From the NCBI GenBank assembly GCA_020635695.1, contig JACJZH010000008.1:127056-191055 (forward strand): a DNA stretch of 64,000 bases, in the 5' to 3' direction. A program made the position numbers and the translations under genes. This document shows, in pieces, positions 54,301 through 61,936 of this stretch. Position 1 is the first letter of the stretch; each line of letters begins with the position of its first letter. The DNA is from Flavobacteriales bacterium (lineage in GTDB: Bacteria; Bacteroidota; Bacteroidia; Flavobacteriales_F; PHOS-HE28). Under the pieces are notes generated by a model. The model searched no databases and had not been told where the DNA came from. It was given only the letters and a program-made list of their open reading frames with translations.

Positions 54301-54579
54301 AGCGCTGCCTGGGTCAACGGGAGCCTTCGTGCGCTCTGGCCAGGTGATGTGGGTGCGAACGGTGTGGTGAGCTACGTGGGGGTGCAGAACGATCGCGACC
54401 CCCTGCTGGTGGCCATCGGTGGCGTGGTGCCGACCAACACCCTGCAGGGGTATCACCCGCAGGACGTGAACATGGACGGCGTGGTCAAGTACAGCGGACA
54501 GGGCAATGACCGGGACGTGATCCTCTCGACCATCGGTGGAACGGTACCCACGACCACCCGGGTGAGCTACGCGCCGTAA
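51376..54579 (+). CDS. Secreted parallel beta-helix protein with duplicated dockerin-like C-terminal module
   Basis: About 1,067 residues. Signal peptide LTRILPGLLLWVSTGLLQA, then a right-handed parallel beta-helix (about residues 25-560; opening TYYVSPTGSDSNNGTSPSSP, later rungs rich in Asn such as FDNADGLVVEDNIVDDL), as in polysaccharide lyases and other carbohydrate-active proteins. A carbohydrate-binding-like jelly roll follows (about 610-760, VVNGTFDTNVDGWGGW). The C-terminal 240 residues include two 45-residue copies of 'GDV..NG.V.Y.G..NDRD..L..IGG.VPT', with D.N.DG loops resembling calcium-binding dockerin/EF-hand loops. No standard T9SS tail is visible. The ATG at 51376 starts the signal peptide; 51364 is an alternative. 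Substrate unknown. Confidence 0.85.
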   Translation: MPLTRILPGLLLWVSTGLLQATTYYVSPTGSDSNNGTSPSSPWRTIGRVNQLGGALGAGDVVLFQRNGVYRGKLSISSSGTTGSPIVVGAYGQGNDPVISGSDLVTGWTVYSGNIWRAPVGASVRHVYYNGERLQLARFPNSGWARTDHATSTTTTDATLNQSSGFWNGATLVIRTTNWSYDTARVTGFNGGVLTHTSTGNSMGNEEWGYFLRNKLALLDAPGEWYYDAGSGQLYVWCPGNANPNGQTIEAAVRDNGLYVAWQRHDLNVSYLSFRHTTDAALRLSGSYNTDFSHCTFTECQQAIRSTGNDQAFSYLDISGTYGTAVHLLDNNSTLTHSTFTDIALVPGLGESNWGYFGLRISGFGCEAADNFFDHIGYIGIVTEGDCAVRRNTLHDCLSILNDGGAIAFDNADGLVVEDNIVDDLICDLSSVAPTHTSFFRMGHGIYFGNTTIRNTIVRRNTVKNCVSSGIHVDHTMVASGNQVKDNVLFNNGVQLSISDFSNYNGPGAAPPYYVPSFNTVYSGNVFYCLTKEQLCMRQLHVNSPNWVDYGTFSNNRYFNPYNEVSIEQFNTDAGIRRYYTLEKWQDEMGQDAGSTRFPERRNAHATLSELTGNLVVNGTFDTNVDGWGGWPTNATATHNTNYLDNGCLRANLPNNSVYDTYSLRSPDDFPIQNGSWYRMRFSLHSNDHGFVLAGLKGLSQFMGPEEVYERMIPFSDERREIEFYFQSGLSDQAVVQFVNNWTEPLYYLDNVEVHRVTVEDLDPNEDHVLLYNEAETSQSFPVVGSWEDVNGNPVNGSVTLAPHASACIYRVASTGNPGGGGGVVGTASARVFLGGPMNWGTGQMRTDLRDSGVLPQSEPYTALGHDLYNAGVVASSAVWNATGPDRPVDWVVLELRNNDAGYSFSAACAAILKADGHAVDPVTGGTVGFPVTTVGKKLVVLHRNHLPAMVNNSVLVNGQVLDLALPSVGLFGGSSAAWVNGSLRALWPGDVGANGVVSYVGVQNDRDPLLVAIGGVVPTNTLQGYHPQDVNMDGVVKYSGQGNDRDVILSTIGGTVPTTTRVSYAP

Positions 54580-54584
54580 AGCGT

Positions 54585-55334
54585 TCAGATCCGCTCCAAC
54601 GCGCCCGAGGGCACCCAGCCAACGAGTCCGTTCGGGAGTTCCACCTCGGACGATCCATTCCGGACCTGGAGCACCTTCAGCTTGGCGCCTTCGTGGAGCA
54701 CGAACAGCACCTTGGCCTGTTCGGTCGGGGCGCTTTTCACCTGGATCCTGGGCTCCATGAGGATGGCCTCGGAACGGTCCGTATACCGGCGCCACTGTAC
54801 CGCCGAGAGGGTGATGGCGATGATGGCGAGCATGCCCGCCACCCCTGCAGCGGCACCCCACGACCGTTCCCAGCCACGTGGGCGACCGGGGACCAGCGCG
54901 ACGATCAGCAACAGGACACACGCCCAGGTGAACAGGATCGCGCGCCGTGCCCATCGGTCCATGCCTCCCATGCGATCCCAGATCGTGGTGAGGTCCATTC
55001 CCGGAAGCGCCTCCACCCGGTCCACCAGCTGGGAGCGGGTCAGTTCCAGGTTGCTTCTCGCGTCCTCCGCCGTCGGGTCCATGCGCAGGGCGCGTTCGTA
55101 ATGCAGCACCGCCTTGGCCAGGTCTCCCAAGTGGAAGTGGCAATTGGCACGGTCGTATTCCAAGCCTGCGGAGGTGTACTGCACGGCCACGGAGTCGTAC
55201 AGTGCCAAGGCCCCTGGCACATCGCCGATGGCAAAGGCCCGGTGTGCCCGTTGGACCAGGGTGTCCGCCTCGGCAGGTGAAAGTGCCATGGCCGATGAGG
55301 CTTGGGCCAGTAGTAACAGTGCCAGGGTCCTCAT
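54585..55334 (-). CDS. batE: BatE-like TPR and SH3 domain membrane protein
   Basis: A 249-residue protein: signal segment (LALLLLAQASSAMALS), TPR units at about residues 25-95 (HRAFAIGDVPGALALYDSVA, CHFHLGDLAKAVLHYERALR), two membrane helices (AILFTWACVLLLIVALVPG, GVAGMLAIIAITLSAVQW), and a periplasmic SH3b domain at about 185-249 (QVKSAPTEQAKVLFVLHEGA, GLVGWVPSGALERI). This order matches BatE of the Bacteroides aerotolerance operon. Last gene of the operon, overlapping batD by ATGA and ending 5 bases from the convergent beta-helix gene. Confidence 0.88.
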   Translation of the reverse strand: MRTLALLLLAQASSAMALSPAEADTLVQRAHRAFAIGDVPGALALYDSVAVQYTSAGLEYDRANCHFHLGDLAKAVLHYERALRMDPTAEDARSNLELTRSQLVDRVEALPGMDLTTIWDRMGGMDRWARRAILFTWACVLLLIVALVPGRPRGWERSWGAAAGVAGMLAIIAITLSAVQWRRYTDRSEAILMEPRIQVKSAPTEQAKVLFVLHEGAKLKVLQVRNGSSEVELPNGLVGWVPSGALERI

Positions 55335-57088
55335 GCCAAGGGGGTCTCCTCCAGGTCCCGCACCAGGTGCAGGGCCTGTTCGTATAGTTCCTTTCTGGGA
55401 CGGTCCTCGACCGGCGCGAAGCGCGCCAGCTCGCAGGCCTCGATGAGGGTCATGGCACGATCGGTCAAAGCCTCCGCGTCCGGTCGGTCGCCGAGCCGTT
55501 CCTGCACGGTCGCGCGTTCCACCCGGGCTTCCGGAATATCGAGCTTGCCTGCGAGGTAGGTGGTCATGGCCCTGTGCAAGGCCTCGTAGAACGCGGACCG
55601 GTCATTGCGGTCCAAGGCGCCTGAGGCTTCCTTCAGCCGTTGTCGGGCCACTTTTTCTGCCTTCCTCCTCCGCATTCCGGAAGCATCCGCCGATCGGCGT
55701 TGATGCCTCCTTCTCCAGGCGAGGAAGGCGAGGAGGACCAGGACCGGAGACCCGATGCCCGCCCAGAAAGCCGCGGATCCCAGGAACCGATCTCCATGAG
55801 GGTTCAGTTCCAAGTCGCCGGTCCGGATATAGCGGATGTCGCTGTCCAGTACTTCCAAGCGGCGTTGGTCGGGTCTGCGGACGGAGGGGCCCTCGGAGGT
55901 GCCATCGCCCGGTGCGACCTCCACGGTGATGGGGTCGGCGCTCAGCGATCGGTACGCTCCTTTCTCCACATCGAAATAGGAGAGCTCGATCGCCGGCAGC
56001 TCGTAGGTGCCTTCATGCCTGGGGATGATCAGGTACCGGAAGGTCCGGCCACCGGTCATTCCTGCCGCGTTCACGGTGATCCGGTCGGTGGTCTCCGGAT
56101 CGTACACTTCGAAATCCTGTGGAAGGTCCAGGTCAGGAGCGTCCAGGAGCTTGAGGTTCCCGCTTCCGGTGAACTTGATGGTGAGCTCAATGGCTTCGTT
56201 CGCCTTCACCTGTGTCCTGTCAACGGACACGTCCATTTCCAACCTGCCGGCGAATCCGCTCTGATCGGCGGGGGCACCGGAGGGCAGCGCGGCCACATCG
56301 AGCACGGACGTACCACTGGTCGCCTCCAGCCTCGATCCCCGGTTGAAGAAGGTCCGGTTCACCAGGCATTCCACGGTGGCGGGACCGATGGTGAGGCGCC
56401 CCGGTTTTTGTGGGAACAGCAGCTGTTTGCGCAGGATGGCCACCCGGTACTGAAGGCCGTTCACCGTGGCCAGTCGATCCTCCCAGCGCATGTCCCCCAG
56501 GTCCACGTTCTCGGTCCAGGCACCCGCTACGGCGGGAATGTCCACTTTGGACAGCTCCAGGTTGGGGTACCGGGAGTAGAGCGTGTACGTGGCCAGCACC
56601 TGCTGGCCCACCACCGCACTCCGCCGGCTCAGGTCCAGGGTCACGAACAGGTCCGCGTTCCGTTGCTGGGCCTGCTGCTGGGCCCGGTCGCCGCTTTCCG
56701 AGGTTCCCGCCACGACCTCCACGGTGATCGGGTCCGTTCGGATCTCACCCTGTCCAATGCGGGCCACCGCGGAGCCGATCGTGTAGCTGCCCGGCCGGGT
56801 GGCCGTGAGCACGTACGTGCGGCTCATCGAACTGCTCATCCGCCCGTTGACGAACTGCATGTTGGTGGACTCGAAGGGACCCTGCACGATCACCAGTCCA
56901 CCGAGGTCGGGAGGGGTGAGGCTGCCCCGGCCATTGGTCAGGGTGAGCGTGAGGCGGATCGACCCACCGACCGCGAAGGCGTTGCGGTCCACCGAGGCCT
57001 GGAACGAGATCTCCTGGGCTCGCACGGTGGAGGTCCCGCCGATCAGGAGGAGCATTGCCCACAGCAGGTGGAAGATCGGTCCGCGCAT
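55331..57088 (-). CDS. batD: BatD family protein
   Basis: A 585-residue envelope protein. Signal peptide LLWAMLLLIGGTSTVRAQ, then a large beta-rich periplasmic region of repeated oxygen-tolerance (BatD) modules (ISFQASVDRNAFAVGGSIRL, LEMDVSVDRTQVKANEAIEL, DFEVYDPETTDRITV), one membrane helix near residue 445 (AAFWAGIGSPVLVLLAFLAW), and a cytoplasmic helical tail. The ATG at 57088 overlaps the batC stop by one base (TGATG); a GTG precedes it. Bat proteins are linked to aerotolerance and envelope stress; the biochemical role is unresolved. Confidence 0.92.
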   Translation of the reverse strand: MRGPIFHLLWAMLLLIGGTSTVRAQEISFQASVDRNAFAVGGSIRLTLTLTNGRGSLTPPDLGGLVIVQGPFESTNMQFVNGRMSSSMSRTYVLTATRPGSYTIGSAVARIGQGEIRTDPITVEVVAGTSESGDRAQQQAQQRNADLFVTLDLSRRSAVVGQQVLATYTLYSRYPNLELSKVDIPAVAGAWTENVDLGDMRWEDRLATVNGLQYRVAILRKQLLFPQKPGRLTIGPATVECLVNRTFFNRGSRLEATSGTSVLDVAALPSGAPADQSGFAGRLEMDVSVDRTQVKANEAIELTIKFTGSGNLKLLDAPDLDLPQDFEVYDPETTDRITVNAAGMTGGRTFRYLIIPRHEGTYELPAIELSYFDVEKGAYRSLSADPITVEVAPGDGTSEGPSVRRPDQRRLEVLDSDIRYIRTGDLELNPHGDRFLGSAAFWAGIGSPVLVLLAFLAWRRRHQRRSADASGMRRRKAEKVARQRLKEASGALDRNDRSAFYEALHRAMTTYLAGKLDIPEARVERATVQERLGDRPDAEALTDRAMTLIEACELARFAPVEDRPRKELYEQALHLVRDLEETPLA

Positions 57089-57843
57089 CACCAGTCCTTT
57101 TCGATCGGTACTCGGCGGGCCGGTCGCAACTCGCGACGCACCTTCTCCTGAACGTCCTCTTCCTCGCGCTGCAGGGCGTCCAGCATGCGTTCCGCGTCCT
57201 GCTTGCTGATCTGATCGGGCCTGGCCTGCCGCTGCTGTTGCTCCTGCGCATCACCCTGCTGGGGCTGGTCCTTGGGCTCGCCCGGTCGTTGCTGCTCCTG
57301 TTCGCCCTGCCCCTCGTCTTTTTGCTGGTCCTGCTGGCCGGGCTGGTCCTGTTGCTGCTGTTGCTCCTGCTGGTCCTGTTGTTCCTCCTGTTCCTGGTCT
57401 TGCTGCTGTTGCTGCTGCTGCTGTTGTTGCAGCATGCGCTGGGCGTAGGCCAGGTTGTAGCGGGTGTCCTCGTCGTCCGGTGCCCGGAGCAGGGCCTGCT
57501 CGAACGCGTTCACGGCCTTGTCGAACTGCTGTTCCTGGAGCAGGGTGTTCCCCAGGTTGTGGAAGGCCCTGGCCTGTTCACGGGGATCATTGGCGCGAGC
57601 AGCTGCGGCCTCGTAATCCGCTCTGGCTTCTGCGGCCTGCTCCTGTCGGTAAAGGGCATTCCCCTTGTTGAACAAGGCACGCGGGTCATCACCTGCCTGG
57701 GTGTAGCGGTCCGCAGCGGCGGCGTGTTCGCCCTTGCGATAGAGCTTGTTGCCCTCCCTCAGGAAGGTTTCGGGATCCTGCGCGAACGCGCCTTCAGCGA
57801 CGCACAGGGCCAGCAGCGGAAGGAAATGCTTCGGTGCGATCAT
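57088..57843 (-). CDS. batC: BatC-like TPR protein with glutamine-rich tract
   Basis: A 251-residue secreted protein: signal peptide (LPLLALCVAEGAFAQ), three TPR units (GNKLYRKGEHAAAADRYTQA, GNALYRQEQAAEARADYEAA, GNTLLQEQQFDKAVNAFEQA), then a Gln/Asp/Glu-rich stretch at about residues 139-215 including a run of ten Gln, and a charged C-terminus (QDAERMLDALQREEEDVQEK). This matches BatC. It overlaps batB by ATGA and batD by one base. Confidence 0.9.
   Translation of the reverse strand: MIAPKHFLPLLALCVAEGAFAQDPETFLREGNKLYRKGEHAAAADRYTQAGDDPRALFNKGNALYRQEQAAEARADYEAAAARANDPREQARAFHNLGNTLLQEQQFDKAVNAFEQALLRAPDDEDTRYNLAYAQRMLQQQQQQQQQQDQEQEEQQDQQEQQQQQDQPGQQDQQKDEGQGEQEQQRPGEPKDQPQQGDAQEQQQRQARPDQISKQDAERMLDALQREEEDVQEKVRRELRPARRVPIEKDW
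57230..57437. repeat. Glutamine-codon microsatellite-like tract in batC
   Basis: The strand shown carries runs of CTG/TTG triplets (CAG/CAA on the coding strand) encoding poly-Gln and Q/D/E mixtures. Ten consecutive Gln codons occur at about 57399-57430. Length variation between strains would be expected. Confidence 0.7.
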
Positions 57844-58979
57844 GTGGCGATGGTGCGTTTACGGGTCCCGCTGCCTTCACCCAGCAACAGCCCCGCGAAG
57901 ATGAGCAGGATGGCGATGGCGAGGAAGCTCTGGAACTGGTCCTCGTGCCCCGCGAACCGATAGGTGCCGGTCTCGGTCTGGTCCATGCCCCGCAGTTCGG
58001 CCACGAGCGCGTCGATCCCGGTGCCTTGAACGGTGGCCCTGACATAGGCACCACCGCCGGCCGCCGCGATGTCCTCCAACATGGCTTCGTTCAGGCGGCT
58101 GACCACGGTGCGGCCCTCCCGGTCCTTCTTGTAGCCGGCCACACGCCCCCGCTGCAATTCGGGAATGGGACCTCCCTGCGGGGTGCCCATGCCGATGGTG
58201 TGAACGAGGATGCCGGCCTCCCGGGCACGTTCTGCGGCACCCAGGGCGTCGTCCTCGTGGTTCTCTCCGTCGGTGATCACGATGATCGCGCGGCTTCCAC
58301 CGGCTTCCTCGGGGAAGCCCTCCCGGGCCAGGTCGATGGCGGCTCCGATGGCCGTTCCCTGCGTGGGCACCAGTTCGGGGCCCAGGTTGCTGAGGAAGAG
58401 CCTGGCGGCACTTCGGTCGGCCGTGAGCGGCAGTTGGGTGTAGGCCTCGCCGGCGAACACCACGATGCCCAACCGGTCGCCCTTCATCCGGTCCACCAGC
58501 TGGGCCAAGGCGCGCCTGGCCATTTCCATGCGGCTCGGCGGAAGGTCCTGTGCCAGCATGCTGTTGCTCACGTCCAGGGCCACGATCACATCCACCCCCT
58601 GGGCCTTCACCTCCTCCACCCGGGTGCCCAATTGAGGTCCGGCAAGCGCCAACACGGCAAAGGAGAACGCATGACGAAGCGTGAGGAAGCGCAGCAGGGA
58701 ACGTGTGGTGGAGAGCCCGCCCAGCGTGCTGGTGAGCAGCAGCGGTTCGCTGAATCGCCGCAAGGCCCGGTTCCGCCGCCACAGGTCCAGCAGGTAGAGC
58801 AGGACCAACACGGCTCCGGCAAGGAGCCCCCACAAGACCCAGGGGCGCGCGAACCGGAAGGCGGGCACGAAGCGTTCCAGCGACCACCACAGCGCGATCC
58901 CGGTGGCCCAGGCCACCGCCTCGATCAAGACCAGCAGGAGTGCCGCCGTCCCTGTACGGTATGCGGTCCTGAGGGTCAT
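57840..58979 (-). CDS. batB: BatB-like vWA domain membrane protein
   Basis: A 379-residue inner membrane protein. N-terminal membrane helices (TAALLLVLIEAVAWATGIAL, WVLWGLLAGAVLVLLYLLDL) precede a vWA domain with MIDAS motif ALDVSNSM (D136, S138, S140), the Thr in QGTAIG and the Asp in VITDGENHEDD, and a C-terminal helix (FLAIAILLIFAGLLLG). This is the Bat pattern. The ATG at 58979 overlaps the batA stop by ATGA. The N-terminal part is longer than usual, with an extra helix before the FEPLLL-type region (RRFSEPLLLT). Confidence 0.92.
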   Translation of the reverse strand: MTLRTAYRTGTAALLLVLIEAVAWATGIALWWSLERFVPAFRFARPWVLWGLLAGAVLVLLYLLDLWRRNRALRRFSEPLLLTSTLGGLSTTRSLLRFLTLRHAFSFAVLALAGPQLGTRVEEVKAQGVDVIVALDVSNSMLAQDLPPSRMEMARRALAQLVDRMKGDRLGIVVFAGEAYTQLPLTADRSAARLFLSNLGPELVPTQGTAIGAAIDLAREGFPEEAGGSRAIIVITDGENHEDDALGAAERAREAGILVHTIGMGTPQGGPIPELQRGRVAGYKKDREGRTVVSRLNEAMLEDIAAAGGGAYVRATVQGTGIDALVAELRGMDQTETGTYRFAGHEDQFQSFLAIAILLIFAGLLLGEGSGTRKRTIAT

Positions 58980-60058
58980 GGAGTGGTGCGGAACAAGGAA
59001 CGGTCCAGCAGGAGGCCGAGCAGGAGCAGGCCGCTTCCGGCCAGGGCCAGCGGGAAGTACTCCTCGTTGCGGCGGCTGTGCTCGGTGACCTTGATGCGGG
59101 TCTTCTCCAACTGGTCGATCTCGGCGTAGATGGCGCGGAGCTTGGCCTCGTCGGTGGCCCGGAAGTACCTGCCATCCGTGCGGGCGGCCACCTCCTGCAG
59201 CATCTCCTCGTCGATCTCCACGTCCACGTGGTCGTAGCGGTACTTGCCGTTCGGGTAGCGGGCCACCGGTGAGAGCGCCTTGCCGCGGGTGCCCACACCG
59301 ATGGTGTAGACACGGATGCCGAACTGGGCGGCTATCTGGGCGGCGTCCACCGGCTGCACATTGCCCGCATTGTTCACACCGTCGGTAAGCAGGATGATGA
59401 CCCGGCTCTTGGCTTCGCTCTCGCGCAACCGGTTCACGGCCGTGGCCAGGCCCATGCCCACCGCGGTCCCGCCTTCGATGAGTCCGGACCGCACCTGGGC
59501 GAAGAGGTCCTTCAGCACATCGTGATCGGTGGTGAGCGGACACTGCGTGAAGGCTTCACCTTCATACACCACCAATCCGATGCGGTCGTTGGGCCGCCCA
59601 TCGATGAACTGCATGGCCACGGCCTTGGCGGCCTCCAGGCGGTCCGGGCTGAAGTCGCGGGCCAGCATGCTGGCGCTCACGTCCATGGCGATCGCGATGT
59701 CGATGCCCTCGCGGGTCACGTCCTGCCAGGCATCGCGGCTCTGCGGACGCGTCATGGCCACGCAGAGAAGGCCGAGCCCGGCGAGCATGCCGGCAAAGGG
59801 CAGGTGCACCAGTCGTGCCCGCCAATCCAGCGGACCGCGCGCAAGTACACCGAGCGTGGGGAGCACCACCGTGGCATGCCGCCGGTGCCTGCGCCGTAGG
59901 TACCAGGCGGAAAGGAGCGGCAGGATGGCCAGGACCCAGAGCAGTCCGGGGCGCTCCAGTTCGAAGCGGCGCATCGCCCAGACCGCTCCGGCGGCCACCA
60001 GCAGATGGGCCAGGAGCAGCAGCACCAGGGCGGTGTTCCGGTCAGGGTCGCGGCGCAT
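58976..60058 (-). CDS. batA: BatA-like vWA domain membrane protein
   Basis: A 360-residue inner membrane protein. The vWA domain holds an intact MIDAS (AMDVSASML: D126, S128, S130), the Thr in EGGTAVGMGLA and LLTDGVNNAGN. Hydrophobic segments lie at about residues 35-50 (LLWVLAILPLLSAWYL), 86-102, and at the C-terminus (LALAGSGLLLLGLLLD). The family start FELERPGLLW is preceded here by 30 residues forming an extra helix; the ATG at 59974 is an alternative start that would remove it. As annotated it overlaps the upstream gene by 17 bases. Confidence 0.9.
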   Translation of the reverse strand: MRRDPDRNTALVLLLLAHLLVAAGAVWAMRRFELERPGLLWVLAILPLLSAWYLRRRHRRHATVVLPTLGVLARGPLDWRARLVHLPFAGMLAGLGLLCVAMTRPQSRDAWQDVTREGIDIAIAMDVSASMLARDFSPDRLEAAKAVAMQFIDGRPNDRIGLVVYEGEAFTQCPLTTDHDVLKDLFAQVRSGLIEGGTAVGMGLATAVNRLRESEAKSRVIILLTDGVNNAGNVQPVDAAQIAAQFGIRVYTIGVGTRGKALSPVARYPNGKYRYDHVDVEIDEEMLQEVAARTDGRYFRATDEAKLRAIYAEIDQLEKTRIKVTEHSRRNEEYFPLALAGSGLLLLGLLLDRSLFRTTP

Positions 60059-60989
60059 GGCTCGGTTCGGGTCTGGTGCGCATCACCAGCTCGCGGGCGG
60101 TGCGCAGGGCCTGTTCATTCTCGGCCGGCAGGGCGGTGTACTTGGCGAACTTCACGAGGTCGGCCAGCCGGAGCAGGTTGCCCAGGCTTTCCTGGGCGTC
60201 GCGGGTCATGGGCGAAACGCGGAGTTCACCGAGCAGCTCATCGGTGGTGCGCTCCAGGGCCGGCACACCGTAGCGTTCCTCGATGTAGCCTCGCAGGATG
60301 TCGGTGAGCTCGGAATGGTGCTCCTTCACCTGCCCATCCTGCCAGAGCCTGCGGCGTTCCAGGTCGTCCAGGGCCTGCAGCACCCGCTCGTGCAGGGGGA
60401 GGGGTGGTGTTTCGGGCGCGGGGACATCGGCGCGTACCGGTCGGTTCCGCAGGCGCCACACCACGAAGGCCAGCACGGCGATCAGACCGGCGGCACCGGC
60501 CACGTACGGCCAGTTCTGCTTCCACCAGTAGCGCCAGCTGAAGGGCAGTTCGGCAATGTCCTTGATGTCCCGGAAGCCGGCGGCCGTGTCCACCGGCACG
60601 GTCTCCACGGTGAGCAGGAGCGGTTCCGTGCCCACGGTGTCCCCGTCCTGCACGAACGCGAACGGCGGTATCGCCCAGAAACCGCTGTCGAAGGAGGTGA
60701 TCGTGAGCCTGCGACGCAGGACCATGGCGAACGGATCGTCCTCCGGGTCCGGGATCACCGAGTCGATGCCGGCATCGGTGACCACCCGGACATGCGCGGT
60801 GAGCGTGTCGCCGATCATCGGCCATCCGATCGCCCCTTGTCCGGCATCGGCCCGGTAGGGGACCTCCAACATCAGCATGGTCTGTTCACCGATGCGTATC
60901 CGGGACGTGTCCAGCGTGGCCTGCGGCCCAAGCACCTGAGCCTGGCCATGCAGGGAGACGAGGAGCAGGATGATGGCAGCGGTCCTCAT
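60042..60989 (-). CDS. BatD/DUF4381-like membrane protein of the Bat operon
   Basis: A 315-residue protein: signal peptide (AAIILLLVSLHGQAQ), a periplasmic beta domain (about residues 20-150, TLDTSRIRIGEQTMLMLEVP), a single membrane helix (WPYVAGAAGLIAVLAFVVWRL), and a cytoplasmic helical domain (about 200-315; LPLHERVLQALDDLERRRLW, ELTDILRGYIEERYG) as in DUF4381 proteins. It sits in the usual place between DUF58 and batA. It overlaps DUF58 by ATGA. It may connect MoxR action to the vWA proteins, but this is inference. Confidence 0.85.
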   Translation of the reverse strand: MRTAAIILLLVSLHGQAQVLGPQATLDTSRIRIGEQTMLMLEVPYRADAGQGAIGWPMIGDTLTAHVRVVTDAGIDSVIPDPEDDPFAMVLRRRLTITSFDSGFWAIPPFAFVQDGDTVGTEPLLLTVETVPVDTAAGFRDIKDIAELPFSWRYWWKQNWPYVAGAAGLIAVLAFVVWRLRNRPVRADVPAPETPPLPLHERVLQALDDLERRRLWQDGQVKEHHSELTDILRGYIEERYGVPALERTTDELLGELRVSPMTRDAQESLGNLLRLADLVKFAKYTALPAENEQALRTARELVMRTRPEPSHAPRP

Positions 60990-61873
60990 CGCATCAGTTC
61001 CCGTTTGCGGAAGAGCTGCATGAGCGGGCGCACATAGCCTTCCCGCGTACCGATCACCGCGTGGTCCACGCCGGAGCGCCGCAGCAGTTCGCGGGTGCGC
61101 GCATGATGCTTGAGCGCCTCGGTCCGGTAGTGGCGGCGTACCCGCGGGTTGCTGGTGTCCACCCAGCGCACCGCACCGGTCTCCGGGTCGGTGAACTGCA
61201 TGAGGCCCACCTTGGGAAGTTCGGTCTCGGCGGGGTCCTGCGTGCGCAGCACCACCAGGTCGTGCCGGCGGTTGGTGAGCTTCAGGGCGTCCTCGTAACC
61301 ACTGTCCATCAGGTCGCTGATCAGGAAGGCGATGCTGCGCTTCTTGATCACCTGGTCCAGGTAGCGGAGCGCGGCCCCCACGTTGGTACCGGTATTTGCC
61401 GGCCGGAACTCGATCAGTTCGCGGATGATCCGCAGGATATGGCTGCGGCCCTTCTTGGGTGGGATGAACTTCTCAACGCGGTCGGTGAAGAGGACCAGCC
61501 CCACCTTGTCGTTGTTCTTGATGGCGCTGAAGGCGAGCGTGGCACAGACCTCGGTGATCAGGCTGCGCTTCAGCTGATGCACCGTGCCGAACTCGCCCGA
61601 ACCGCTCAGGTCGGCCACCAACATCACGGTCAGTTCCCGCTCCTCCTCGAACACCTTCACGAAGGGCCTGTCGAACCGGGCCGTCACGTTCCAGTCGATC
61701 GTACGCACTTCGTCGCCCGGCTGGTATTCGCGCACTTCGCTGAAGGTCATGCCACGCCCCTTGAACGCCGAATGGTACTCGCCACCGAACACGTGGTCGG
61801 AGAGCCCCCGCGTCTTCAGCTCCACGAGCCTGACCCGCTTCAGCAGTTCCTTGGTATGCTCGGCCGTCGCCAT
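60986..61873 (-). CDS. DUF58 domain-containing protein
   Basis: A 295-residue protein of the DUF58 family, a degenerate vWA-like fold found next to MoxR ATPases. Conserved features are GEYHSAFKGRGMTFSEVREYQPGD, RTIDWNVTARFDRPFVKVFE and ERELTVMLVADLSGSGEFG, where the MIDAS-like DxSGS keeps most residues. Cytoplasmic. In characterised MoxR systems such a protein is a client or adaptor of the AAA ATPase. It is 63 bases downstream of moxR, with a direct repeat between. Confidence 0.94.
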   Translation of the reverse strand: MATAEHTKELLKRVRLVELKTRGLSDHVFGGEYHSAFKGRGMTFSEVREYQPGDEVRTIDWNVTARFDRPFVKVFEEERELTVMLVADLSGSGEFGTVHQLKRSLITEVCATLAFSAIKNNDKVGLVLFTDRVEKFIPPKKGRSHILRIIRELIEFRPANTGTNVGAALRYLDQVIKKRSIAFLISDLMDSGYEDALKLTNRRHDLVVLRTQDPAETELPKVGLMQFTDPETGAVRWVDTSNPRVRRHYRTEALKHHARTRELLRRSGVDHAVIGTREGYVRPLMQLFRKRELMR

Positions 61874-61893
61874 CGGTTCATCCCGGGCTCATA

Positions 61894-61931
61894 CCCACAT
61901 CTTCACATTCCCACATCTCCACATTCACACA
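61894..61931. repeat. 16-bp direct repeat between DUF58 and moxR genes
   Basis: CCCACATCTTCACATT and CCCACATCTCCACATT stand head to tail (one mismatch), followed by a partial unit CACACATT. It fills most of the gap between the two operon genes. Confidence 0.75.
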
Positions 61932-61936
61932 TTCCC

